Assembly: GCA_900543175.1 (NCBI GenBank)
Contig: UQQO01000027.1
Coordinates: forward strand, 1-20,137
Direction of reading: 5' to 3'
Length of the DNA: 20,137 nucleotides
Source: an uncultured Fusobacterium sp.
GTDB taxonomy: Bacteria > Fusobacteriota > Fusobacteriia > Fusobacteriales > Fusobacteriaceae
The position numbers were made by a program, and so were the translations under genes. Shown piece after piece: positions 1 to 7,080 of this stretch (positions are counted from its first letter, which is position 1; each line of letters opens with the position of its first letter). Below the pieces are notes generated by a model, which saw nothing but the letters and a program-made list of their open reading frames with translations, was not told the origin of the DNA and searched no databases.

Positions 1-149
1 AAATAACAAGAATTTAAAAATTATTTTAAATTTAATATTATTTTTTCAAACTTTAAATAGAAAAATAATATTTTTTTATACGTCAAATATAAGTTTAAAT
101 CGTTTATATAAAACACATGCTTTATTAGATAGTTTATAGCTAAAGATAA
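1..149. other. AT-rich intergenic stretch, nothing recognised
   Basis: This left edge of the window is almost pure A/T. I see no open reading frame with a ribosome binding site, no convincing promoter and no hairpin. It is probably spacer between the minus-strand operon and whatever gene lies beyond the window. Confidence 0.5.
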
Positions 150-199
150 TAAAAAAAGAGTTGAAGAAATTGATTGATTCACCAATTTACAACAACTCT
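150..199 (-). terminator. Rho-independent terminator after the EIIB-like gene
   Basis: On the minus strand an outer stem (AGAGTTG at 199-193 with CAACTCT at 163-157) and an inner stem (AAATTG at 188-183 with CAATTT at 172-167) are followed directly by seven T residues (157-151). It lies 24 bases past the stop codon of the EIIB-like gene and closes that transcription unit. The internal loops make it imperfect, but the T-tract is good. Confidence 0.7.
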
Positions 200-222
200 A
201 AAAATCTTCAATATTTTAAAAC

Positions 223-606
223 TTACTTTTCTCTAATTTCATTAATAGCTTTCTCTAATTTTTCAGCTTTTAATCCAAGTACTATATGTACCTTTTCATT
301 TGTTAATCTGATAACTTTTTTAGCTCCTAAAACTGCTATTCTCTTTTCATCAATTAGATTACCATTTTTAACAACAACTCTTATTCTAGTCAAGCAAGTA
401 TCTACACTAACTATATTCTTTTCTCCACCTAAAGCTTTTATATAAAGTTTTCCTATTCCCAAAAGTTTCTTATCTTCAACTTTATCCAAGTCTATACAAT
501 TTACTCTCTTTAATTTTGCAATTAAACTATACTTTCTTACAATTACAAAAATAACAACTAAAATAATTATTCCTATTACAATATACAGCCCCTTGGCAGA
601 TTCCAT
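223..606 (-). CDS. Membrane-anchored PTS EIIB-like (glucose-family) protein
   Basis: A 127-residue protein with one N-terminal membrane segment (about residues 7-23), a short basic linker, and a C-terminal domain resembling the EIIB domain of the glucose/sucrose PTS family (about 50-127). The phospho-accepting cysteine is present in the DTCLTRIRV motif (C71). I start it at the ATG at 606: the preceding GGAGGA is a perfect Shine-Dalgarno, and a longer TTG frame from 618 would begin inside it. No EIIC permease is attached or nearby, so it is an orphan EIIB fixed to the membrane. It follows mnmA by 62 bases but has its own promoter and terminator. The only other PTS domain here, the EIIA at 4683-5612, is of the Ntr/fructose type and is not the usual partner of this EIIB class. 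The domain call is fairly sure; the function (phosphorelay, sugar uptake accessory or signalling) is unknown. Confidence 0.75.
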   Translation of the reverse strand: MESAKGLYIVIGIIILVVIFVIVRKYSLIAKLKRVNCIDLDKVEDKKLLGIGKLYIKALGGEKNIVSVDTCLTRIRVVVKNGNLIDEKRIAVLGAKKVIRLTNEKVHIVLGLKAEKLEKAINEIREK

Positions 607-643
607 ATTCTCCTCCAAAATTTTACTTTTTTATATTAATTAT

Positions 644-672
644 ACTATATCCCTTTTAATAAAACTTGTCAA
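644..672 (-). promoter_or_regulatory. Sigma70-type promoter for the EIIB-like gene
   Basis: On the minus strand a perfect -35 TTGACA (672-667) is followed after exactly 17 bases by TATAGT (649-644). The -35 overlaps the mnmA stop codon. Transcription would begin near 637, giving a leader of about 30 bases before the ATG at 606. This makes the last gene of the cluster able to be expressed separately from the ion-transport operon. Confidence 0.7.
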
Positions 673-1715
673 GTTTCGATAATTCCTCCACCTAAAACAA
701 AATCTTTATAGTACAAAACTAAATGTTGTCCAGGTGCTAATTGTGGTGTACTTTCATCAAATTCAAAAAATACCTCATTATCTTTGATTTTTATCTCTCC
801 TAAATCACCAAAACTTGAAAATCTTGGTCTTCCTACTAATTTTTTTCCTATTAATTTATCTAATTCAACTGGAGATTTAAACTCTAATAATTTAACCTCT
901 TTTTTATATAATTCTTCATAATCTCCTAAAATTATCTCATTACTCTCTTTTTTTATATTTACAATAAAGTGTGGTTTAGGTAATTTTAAGCCTAACCCTC
1001 TTCTTTGCCCTATTGTATAAAGCTGATATCCTTGATGTTCTCCTAAAACTTTGCCATCTTTATTCAAAAATTTACCTTTTTTTATCTTATCTCCAAGATT
1101 TTCTCTCAAGAAATCTATATATCCATTTTTAGCAAAGCAAATCCCTTGACTGTCCCCTTTATCATGGACTTTTAATCCTATATTTTTAGCTATCTCTCTA
1201 ATTTCAACTTTTTCATAGTTATATAGAGGAAATTTTAATCTCTCAATTTTATCTCTATCCAATCTATACAACATATAACTTTGATCTTTTCTCTTATTAA
1301 TTGATACTTTTAATAGATAACTTTCAAATTCATCTAGATATTCTACAGAACAGTAATGACCTGTGGCTACATATTCAGCATTCTCCTCATCTGCTATTTT
1401 AAAAAGAGTTTTCAATTTTACCCTTTCATCACATATTACACATGGTGAAGGGGTAATTCCATTAGAATATCCATCTAAAAAGTTTTCTATTACCTCTTTT
1501 CTAAATAACTCCTGAATATCTACAACAATATGTTTTATTCCTAAAAAATCACATATCTCTTTAGCTCCTGCTATCTCTAATTTTAAACTTTTTTCCTCAT
1601 TATGATCAAGGGTAACTCCGATAACTTCATATCCTTCACTTTTTAAAAGATAAGCAGCTACTGAGGAGTCTACTCCCCCACTCATTCCTATTACAATTTT
1701 CTTTTTATCTCTCAT
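669..1715 (-). CDS. mnmA: tRNA-specific 2-thiouridylase MnmA
   Basis: This ATP-dependent enzyme inserts sulfur at C2 of the wobble uridine (U34) in Lys, Glu and Gln tRNAs, using persulfide sulfur passed from a cysteine desulfurase. The N-terminal PP-loop SGGVDSS (about residues 12-18) activates the uridine by adenylation. The first catalytic cysteine lies in the PCVIC stretch (about 92-95) and the second in SQGIC (about 193). The TGH motif and the C-terminal QLAPGQ region are also typical, and the length of about 348 residues is normal. I use the ATG at 1715, which overlaps the stop of the channel gene as TGATG behind an AGGAG; a TTG three bases earlier is too close to that site. Start-stop overlap implies translational coupling with the channel gene. 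The family call is secure; some Fusobacterium genomes, as I recall, carry two MnmA paralogues, so this may not be the only copy. Confidence 0.93.
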   Translation of the reverse strand: MRDKKKIVIGMSGGVDSSVAAYLLKSEGYEVIGVTLDHNEEKSLKLEIAGAKEICDFLGIKHIVVDIQELFRKEVIENFLDGYSNGITPSPCVICDERVKLKTLFKIADEENAEYVATGHYCSVEYLDEFESYLLKVSINKRKDQSYMLYRLDRDKIERLKFPLYNYEKVEIREIAKNIGLKVHDKGDSQGICFAKNGYIDFLRENLGDKIKKGKFLNKDGKVLGEHQGYQLYTIGQRRGLGLKLPKPHFIVNIKKESNEIILGDYEELYKKEVKLLEFKSPVELDKLIGKKLVGRPRFSSFGDLGEIKIKDNEVFFEFDESTPQLAPGQHLVLYYKDFVLGGGIIET

Positions 1716-2629
1716 CAATCTCCTATTTCCTTTTTATCCTCTTGAGAATCATTTTTACGAGAATTCAATATCCCTGAACTCAATGTTATTCCTAAAGAAA
1801 AATTTAATAAAAATATTCCTGTTAAAGATTCAATAATTACAAAAAATTCTCCCCAAAAAGTTAATGGATAAATATCTCCATAACCTAAAGTTGTTAAAGT
1901 AACAAAGCTAAAATAGATATGTTTAAAATAGAAATACAAAGTTGTATTTACATTTTCCATTCCATGAAATGCCTGTCCATCATAACATATATTTATAACT
2001 GAATACAGTGCTCCAAAGCTTATTCCCAATGTTATATATGTTAAAAGAGTAATTACAATATCACTACTTTTTACCTTTCTTCTATTTAAAATTATATCTG
2101 TTACACAATATTTTATCAAAACTACATGGCTAGTAAAAAGCAAAAATATATTTACTATATAAACTAAAACATACAGTTCTTCATAACTCACTCCACCTAT
2201 ATGTTCTATATCTAAACCAAAAATAATTATGGTTATTGGCATAAATATAATATAGTAAACTATAAGTAAAAGTGCTTTTAAAACTCCATCTTTAAAAATC
2301 AAATTTTTTCTAGCTATTACTATTATAGGAAAAATACTTATAAACAGTATTGGTATCTGCTTAAAAGTTTGATAATTTAATTTAAATATATTTATTGTTT
2401 TTAAACTAAAAAGTTGAAAAACTATTGGCAATGCCACTGATATTGCTCCTGTTATCTTAGTTAAAAACACTATAAAATCATAGTTTTCACTTTTTTTTAA
2501 CTCTGAAACTATCATTTTTAATTTTAATCTTATACTGAGATTATCTCGGATAATATCTACTAAATACCCCAAATCTAAATCGTTTCTTAAAAGTCGAAAT
2601 ATCATCTCTTTTAGATTTTTTAATTTCAT
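1715..2629 (-). CDS. Potassium channel-like membrane protein (Ion_trans_2 type)
   Basis: A 304-residue membrane protein with about six hydrophobic segments (near residues 53-75, 92-107, 117-138, 150-173, 190-213 and 262-286). A pore loop before the last segment carries the potassium selectivity filter TTLGYGD (246-252). No RCK or cyclic-nucleotide domain follows, and I see no arginine-rich S4 voltage sensor. The N-terminal 50 residues are charged and cytoplasmic, and the short C-terminal tail is highly charged. It probably lets K+ cross the membrane passively. The ATG lies one base after the birA stop, with the ribosome site GAGGG inside the end of birA, so the genes are tightly coupled. Sitting in an operon with two cation-type transporters and an EIIA(Ntr)-like protein, it fits an ion-homeostasis role. 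The pore call is firm; gating and exact ion preference are inferred. Confidence 0.82.
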   Translation of the reverse strand: MKLKNLKEMIFRLLRNDLDLGYLVDIIRDNLSIRLKLKMIVSELKKSENYDFIVFLTKITGAISVALPIVFQLFSLKTINIFKLNYQTFKQIPILFISIFPIIVIARKNLIFKDGVLKALLLIVYYIIFMPITIIIFGLDIEHIGGVSYEELYVLVYIVNIFLLFTSHVVLIKYCVTDIILNRRKVKSSDIVITLLTYITLGISFGALYSVINICYDGQAFHGMENVNTTLYFYFKHIYFSFVTLTTLGYGDIYPLTFWGEFFVIIESLTGIFLLNFSLGITLSSGILNSRKNDSQEDKKEIGD

Positions 2630-2630
2630 T

Positions 2631-3338
2631 TTAGTCCCTCTTTATATGTATCTCTCCAATATTAGCAAACATTTTTTCTTTTTCTGTCACTATTTCCAAT
2701 CTTCCATCTATAGCTATATCTCCAGCTATTCCTTTAATTTCCCAATTATTTCCAACTAAAGTTATCTCTCTGTTTTTAAGATAATTTTTGTTGTTTATCT
2801 CTTCTAAAATAAAATTCCACTCTCCACATAAAAATCTTTTATACTGTTTTTTAAACTCGTCTAATACAGTAAAAATAGTATCTTCAACTATATATTTTTT
2901 CCCTGTGGATATAGTGAGAGCAGTAGCAATATCTGCTACTGCTCCCTCTAGTGAATTATTTATATTAATTCCTATACCTACAACAAAAAAATCTTGGATT
3001 TTTTCAACTAAAATTCCACATATTTTTTTATCTTCAAGATATATATCATTTGTCCACTTAAATTTAAAATCTAAATTTTCAATTCTTTTCAAACCTTTTA
3101 AAACAGCTATTCCAGTAACTAGAGGTAATTTAGAATACTCTTCTATTGAGACATCTTCCTCTACTTTTAATAGAAAACTAAAAAGAGCCATTCCCTTTTG
3201 TGATACCCAATTATTGCCTCTTCTCCCTCTTCCATGAGTTTGAGTTTCAGCTATTACTAAGTCATAATCTCTTTTATCATCTTTTCTCTTTAAAAAATCA
3301 CTTGTAGAGTCAATCTCTGAAAATCTAAATATCCTCAT
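2631..3338 (-). CDS. birA: Biotin--[acetyl-CoA-carboxylase] ligase, HTH-less
   Basis: Biotin-protein ligase, which makes biotinyl-5'-AMP and transfers biotin to a lysine of carboxylase or decarboxylase carrier domains. Visible motifs are the nucleotide/biotin-binding loop GRGRRG (36-41), KWTNDIY (94-100), KKICGIL (104-110) and GIGININ (121-127), followed by the small C-terminal SH3-like domain (about 185-235). At 235 residues it lacks the N-terminal DNA-binding domain of the bifunctional E. coli BirA, so it should be a pure enzyme and not the biotin operon repressor. The ATG has a GAGGTG site at proper distance, 11 bases after the upstream transporter. In fusobacteria a likely client would be a biotin-dependent, Na+-pumping decarboxylase, which would link it loosely to ion physiology; that link is inference. 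Confidence 0.9.
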   Translation of the reverse strand: MRIFRFSEIDSTSDFLKRKDDKRDYDLVIAETQTHGRGRRGNNWVSQKGMALFSFLLKVEEDVSIEEYSKLPLVTGIAVLKGLKRIENLDFKFKWTNDIYLEDKKICGILVEKIQDFFVVGIGININNSLEGAVADIATALTISTGKKYIVEDTIFTVLDEFKKQYKRFLCGEWNFILEEINNKNYLKNREITLVGNNWEIKGIAGDIAIDGRLEIVTEKEKMFANIGEIHIKRD

Positions 3339-3349
3339 TTGTCACCTCA

Positions 3350-4630
3350 TTACATATATCTTACATAAAGATATACACTTGCTAAAATTAAAGTTTGAAA
3401 AGCTATAAGCCCACCAAATTTAAAGAATTTAAAAAAGTCTATTTTACAACCAGCTTTTGCAGCAGCTCCTACAGCAACTACGTTAGTAGCTGATCCTAGC
3501 ATTGTTATATTTCCTCCTAGACATGATCCAAAAGATAGTGCCCACCAAAAAGCCTTTGTCTCTCCTATCTTTTCAAATGTAGGAATCATAACACCTAAAA
3601 TTTTAGAAATTGTTGCTGCGTTAGCAACATTTCCTATAATTGAAGTAAATCCTGCAGATAACCATGTTACTGCAAAAACAGCCATGTCAAATTTACCTGA
3701 AGTTATTTTAATAAGTTTATCTCCAACTATATTTATAATATTTAAGTTTTCAATTCCTCTAATCATCATAAATAGACCTATAAAGAAGAATAGTGTTTCC
3801 CATTCTACATTTTCAAATATCTCTTTAGGTTTTCTCTTTGTTATAACTACAAGGAATATCGCACCTGATAGAGATATAATTGCTAAACCTTTATTTATAA
3901 AGTTGTTTAATATAAATCCAATTAACACTAAAGCAAATATTACTGCTGCTTGTTTTAATAATACTGGATCTTTCAAACTTCTTGAAGAATCTAATTCCAT
4001 TACTCTAGCTTTTAATTCATTAGATACCTTCATATTTTTACCATAGATAAGATATACATTTGTTATTAATAAAATCATTGATAATACAGCTACTGGAGCA
4101 GTATTAAGCAAAAATTCATTAAATCCTAAGTTTCCTTCAGCTCCTATAATAAGTTGTGTAGGGTCACCTATTAAAGTTGCTAGTCCTCCTATATTTGCAG
4201 ACATTACTTCTGTTATTATAAATGGAAAAGGATCAAGTCTTAACTGTTTTGCCAACAAAATTGATACTGGTGCCATTAATAAAATAGTAGTTACATTATC
4301 AAGAAATGCTGAGCATAGTGCTGTTACTATTGCCAATAAAACTACTAATCTAAAGGGCTCTCCTCTTACCAACTGTGCTACCTTAATTGCAAACCATTGG
4401 AAAACCCCTGTTTCTGAAACTAAATGAACTATTATCATCATTCCTATTAAAAGAAATAGAATTTCCAATCTCTCTGAAATCGCCTCTAAAGCATCTTCCT
4501 CATTAATAATTCCCACAAGAGCCATTATAAGTCCACCTATCATTGTTGCCCATGGTCCAGGTACTTTTTCAGTTATCATTAAATAAAACACGATAAAAAA
4601 TATAGCTATTCCCACTGCCATATATATCAT
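3350..4630 (-). CDS. ArsB/NhaD-superfamily ion transporter (P-protein type), copy 1
   Basis: A 426-residue polytopic membrane protein (about 10-12 hydrophobic segments) of the ion transporter superfamily that includes ArsB, NhaD and the OCA2/pink-eyed-dilution P protein. Two pseudo-repeat signatures are visible: LDNVTT (110-115) with IGDPTQ (154-159) in the first half, and CLGGNITMLGSATN in the second half. Members are proton- or sodium-coupled anion/cation transporters. It shares most of its signatures with the gene at 5630-6907, so the two are paralogues flanking an EIIA-CBS gene. A difference is the GDPTQ motif where the paralogue has the usual GDPPN, which could alter substrate or ion binding. 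An AAGGAGG sits nine bases before the ATG, and a small hairpin lies just upstream (4649-4676). The substrate cannot be read from sequence: Na+/H+ exchange, dicarboxylate or oxyanion transport are all possible. Confidence 0.82.
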   Translation of the reverse strand: MIYMAVGIAIFFIVFYLMITEKVPGPWATMIGGLIMALVGIINEEDALEAISERLEILFLLIGMMIIVHLVSETGVFQWFAIKVAQLVRGEPFRLVVLLAIVTALCSAFLDNVTTILLMAPVSILLAKQLRLDPFPFIITEVMSANIGGLATLIGDPTQLIIGAEGNLGFNEFLLNTAPVAVLSMILLITNVYLIYGKNMKVSNELKARVMELDSSRSLKDPVLLKQAAVIFALVLIGFILNNFINKGLAIISLSGAIFLVVITKRKPKEIFENVEWETLFFFIGLFMMIRGIENLNIINIVGDKLIKITSGKFDMAVFAVTWLSAGFTSIIGNVANAATISKILGVMIPTFEKIGETKAFWWALSFGSCLGGNITMLGSATNVVAVGAAAKAGCKIDFFKFFKFGGLIAFQTLILASVYLYVRYM

Positions 4631-4648
4631 AATTTTTTTCCTCCTTAT

Positions 4649-4676
4649 TTAATCTAAATCCTTTCCCAAAGATTAA
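4649..4676 (-). repeat. Small intercistronic hairpin before transporter copy 1
   Basis: The 52-base gap between the EIIA-CBS gene and transporter copy 1 holds a perfect 7-bp inverted repeat (TTAATCT at 4649-4655 and AGATTAA at 4670-4676), ending a few bases before the AAGGAGG ribosome site. There is no T-tract, so it is not a normal terminator. It could be an mRNA-processing or stability element, or chance in AT-rich DNA. Confidence 0.4.
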
Positions 4677-4682
4677 AAAAGT

Positions 4683-5612
4683 TTAAATATGAAGTACTTT
4701 TTTGATTATATCCGATCTTTTTATCATTCCATAGTATTTTCCTTCGTCATCAAGAACATATAGTCTTGTAACTCCTTTTTTTACCATGATAAAGCAGATT
4801 TCCATAATCGGTGTTTTTCTGTCTATCTTTATATCCTCATCTTTTCTATATAGTTTTTCTATTGTAGTAGTAGATTCATTTACTAAATATTCTTCAAATG
4901 GTTCTCCTACTGTAAGGAAGTTTAAATCTCCCATTAGAGAAAGATAATCTGGCATTCCATAATCAATTAGCTCTCTCTCTGTTATCTCTCCTAAGAAATA
5001 TCCATTTTCATCTACAACTGGTAATCCACTTGTTTGTTCAAGTATAAGTCTTTTTGCTATCTCTTCCAAAGTATTAGTTAAAAGAGCTGGTCTAATATCT
5101 GGACTTAAAACGTCTTCAGCAGTTATTCTATGATCAATTTCAATATTTGATTCTTGAATGTAACTAACTATTTTAGCTGCTCTTTTTTCCTCTTTTATTT
5201 TAGCTAAAAGATCTTTATGTTTTGTAGCTATTCTTGAAACAGCACTCATCACTTTTAAAATATTTTTATTTTTCAATACATCTGAAACAATTAAAAATAC
5301 TAATTTTACTTCGTCTAATTTGTTAGTTGCTGCAATTTCAACTTCAATTGGATTTTCTAAAACTCCAATTGAAACTATAAAATCATCAAATTTTTCCATT
5401 CTAGCATGAGGAATAGCTATTCCATTTCCCATTCCAGTAGATATTTCTCTTTCTCTTTTAATAACAGATGATATAATTTGCTCTTTAAATTCTGAAACTT
5501 TTTTATCTTTTTCTGCTATTCTTCCTACCATCTCTTTTATTATCTCTTCTGGTGTAGTTCCCTTTAAGTCTGTAAATATAAATTGTGGGTCTAAATAACT
5601 TGAAAATTTCAT
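4683..5612 (-). CDS. PTS EIIA (Ntr/fructose type) fused to a CBS-domain pair
   Basis: A 309-residue cytoplasmic protein. Residues 1-150 form an EIIA domain of the fructose/mannitol/Ntr class, with the phospho-accepting histidine in GIAIPHARM (H69). Residues about 163-218 and 240-307 form two CBS motifs (a Bateman module), which in other proteins bind adenine nucleotides such as AMP, ATP or c-di-AMP. No EIIB or EIIC of the same class is encoded here, so it is likely regulatory and not a sugar transporter. In E. coli the related PtsN (EIIA-Ntr) controls potassium transport through TrkA and KdpD. Placement between two paralogous ion transporters, upstream of a K+ channel, suggests it reports PTS phosphorylation and nucleotide state to these transporters. 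A strong AAGGAGG precedes the ATG. The domains are clear; the regulatory role is inference. Confidence 0.85.
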   Translation of the reverse strand: MKFSSYLDPQFIFTDLKGTTPEEIIKEMVGRIAEKDKKVSEFKEQIISSVIKREREISTGMGNGIAIPHARMEKFDDFIVSIGVLENPIEVEIAATNKLDEVKLVFLIVSDVLKNKNILKVMSAVSRIATKHKDLLAKIKEEKRAAKIVSYIQESNIEIDHRITAEDVLSPDIRPALLTNTLEEIAKRLILEQTSGLPVVDENGYFLGEITERELIDYGMPDYLSLMGDLNFLTVGEPFEEYLVNESTTTIEKLYRKDEDIKIDRKTPIMEICFIMVKKGVTRLYVLDDEGKYYGMIKRSDIIKKVLHI

Positions 5613-5629
5613 ATTTTCCTCCTTTAAAT

Positions 5630-6907
5630 TTAATATCTCAAATTAATATAAATTATACTTAATATTACTGATTCTGCCACTACCAATATTCCATACTTAA
5701 AGAAATCCATAAAGCTTATATGTACATCAGCTTTTCCTGCTATTGAAACTCCAACTATATTTGCTGGTGCTCCAACCATTGTCATATTTCCTCCTAAACA
5801 TGCTCCTAATGATAATGCCCACCATAATACATCTGTATTTCCTACAAAATCTGGAACTATACTTGCTATAATTTTAGAGAATGAAAGTGTATAAGGAACA
5901 GAACCTAAAATTGGTGATAGTATTGCTGATAGTACTACTACTACAGAACTTGTTAGCTCTAAATCTCCATCTGTAAATTCTACTAAAAGTTCTCCTATTT
6001 TAGATATAATTCCAAGTTTATCTACTCCCTCAACAAGAACAAAAAGTCCTCCAAAGAAGAATAAAGTTTCCCACTCTACCTTTTTATAAATCTCCTCTGG
6101 ACTTTTCTTACTTAAAGAAAGTAATAACACTGATCCCATTATAGATATTATTGCTAGCCCTATATTTGTTACCATATTTGTTAAAAATCCTATTAAAATC
6201 AATCCAAATAAACAACAAGATTGAATTAAAAGAGTCTTGTTTTTAATACTTCTGTTAGGCTCTAAATCCATTATACTTGCTCTTAACTCTCTTGATACAA
6301 TCATTTTTTTCTTAAATAATAATTTTGCAGTAATTATTAATACTACCATATTAACAACTACTAATGGAGTTAAGTTAAATATAAAATGGTTAAAATCTAG
6401 TTTTCCCATACTTGCAATAATAAGGTTTGGTGGATCCCCTATCATTGTAGCTGTTCCTCCAATATTACAAGCAAAAATTTGCACTATAATAAATGGAAAC
6501 GGATCTAGTTCTAGTTTTCTAGCTAACAGTGCTGTCATAGGAACTATCAATAATATAGTAGTAACATTATCTAAAAATGCTGAGCATATAGCTGTTACTA
6601 TTGAAAGCATAATCAAAACCTTTATTGGATCTCCCTTTGCTTTTTGAGCAACTGTTATTGCTGCCCATTGGAAAATCCCAGTTTCAGACATTATCTCAAC
6701 AACCATCATAAGCCCCATTAACAATAGAAAAATCTCTAAGTTTTTCCCTACTGCATGTAATGCTTCCTCTTGGTCTAAGATTCCAGTCAATACCATTAAA
6801 CTACCACCTATTATAGCAGTTAAAGATTTTGGTTGCTTCCCAAAAAGAATAAAATAAAAAGATACACAGAAAATAAAAATCCCCGCAAAAAGTTTAAAAT
6901 TCTCCAC
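5630..6907 (-). CDS. ArsB/NhaD-superfamily ion transporter (P-protein type), copy 2
   Basis: A 425-residue polytopic protein, first gene of the ion operon and paralogue of the gene at 3350-4630. It carries LDNVTT (112-117), the standard IGDPPN motif (156-161) and, in the second half, ACLGGNMTMVGAPAN, all typical of the ArsB/NhaD/P-protein superfamily. It starts at a GTG (6907), seven bases after a strong GGGGGAGG site; no ATG is near. The gene lies directly after a structured leader RNA (6922-7040), which may control the whole operon. The next gene, EIIA-CBS, begins 17 bases after the stop, so they are cotranscribed. Having the canonical motif, this may be the active transporter, with copy 1 having a changed specificity or forming a pair. 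The substrate is not deducible; Na+ or H+ coupled exchange is the most likely guess from context. Confidence 0.83.
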   Translation of the reverse strand: MENFKLFAGIFIFCVSFYFILFGKQPKSLTAIIGGSLMVLTGILDQEEALHAVGKNLEIFLLLMGLMMVVEIMSETGIFQWAAITVAQKAKGDPIKVLIMLSIVTAICSAFLDNVTTILLIVPMTALLARKLELDPFPFIIVQIFACNIGGTATMIGDPPNLIIASMGKLDFNHFIFNLTPLVVVNMVVLIITAKLLFKKKMIVSRELRASIMDLEPNRSIKNKTLLIQSCCLFGLILIGFLTNMVTNIGLAIISIMGSVLLLSLSKKSPEEIYKKVEWETLFFFGGLFVLVEGVDKLGIISKIGELLVEFTDGDLELTSSVVVVLSAILSPILGSVPYTLSFSKIIASIVPDFVGNTDVLWWALSLGACLGGNMTMVGAPANIVGVSIAGKADVHISFMDFFKYGILVVAESVILSIIYINLRY

Positions 6908-6921
6908 TTTATGCCTCCCCC

Positions 6922-7040
6922 TTAAAAAAATTTTCGGAGTCTAAGTAAAATACTTAGTTCTCCTGATGAAGATACCCCCTCTATTTTGAGATGCCCACAC
7001 CAAGAGAACTAAAGGTACAGCATAAAGTGCCCCCTTTATT
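6922..7040 (-). promoter_or_regulatory. Structured 5' leader, candidate riboswitch or attenuator
   Basis: The minus-strand leader before the GTG at 6907 can form two exclusive folds. In fold 1, bases 7013-7004 pair with 6962-6953 (TAGTTCTC with GAGAACTA plus two flanking pairs, one G-T), enclosing about 40 bases of G-rich sequence that can form a small CTC/GAG hairpin. In fold 2, bases 6963-6951 pair with 6947-6936 (GGAG and CTAAGTA with TACTTAG and CTCC), followed five bases later by seven T residues (6930-6924), a terminator-like arrangement. The same CTCC could instead mask the GGGGGAGG ribosome site. A further weak stem joins AAAGG (7037-7033) to CCTTT (7015-7011). I cannot match it to a known riboswitch from memory. 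The downstream genes make a cation or c-di-AMP ligand worth testing. No promoter could be assigned with confidence. Confidence 0.55.
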
Positions 7041-7080
7041 TATAACTTTTTGCCTTATATAATATTAATTTTATAAAATA

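Noticed and set aside
607..618. TTG start for the EIIB-like gene at 618
   Set aside because: The TTG overlaps the GGAGGA ribosome site that serves the ATG at 606.
2788..3237. Plus-strand open frame of 149 codons opposite birA
   Set aside because: It is an antisense shadow of birA with no ribosome site. Other plus-strand frames within the minus-strand genes (for example at 3684, 6237, 7488, 8677, 10798, 13160, 15815) are rejected for the same reason.
6936..6998. A 20-codon GTG frame through the leader of the ion operon
   Set aside because: No ribosome site precedes it and it ends inside the terminator-like hairpin, so it is likely chance.
7006..7034. Tiny leader ORF (GGGGG, six bases, ATG CTG TAC CTT TAG) in the structured leader
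   Set aside because: Four codons with no run of regulatory codons. The same bases are better explained by the pairing of the leader RNA, although translation of it cannot be excluded.
6922..7040. Fluoride, manganese (yybP-ykoY), NiCo or GEMM riboswitch in the leader
   Set aside because: I looked for the conserved core segments of each as I remember them and found none; only the generic two-state architecture is supported.
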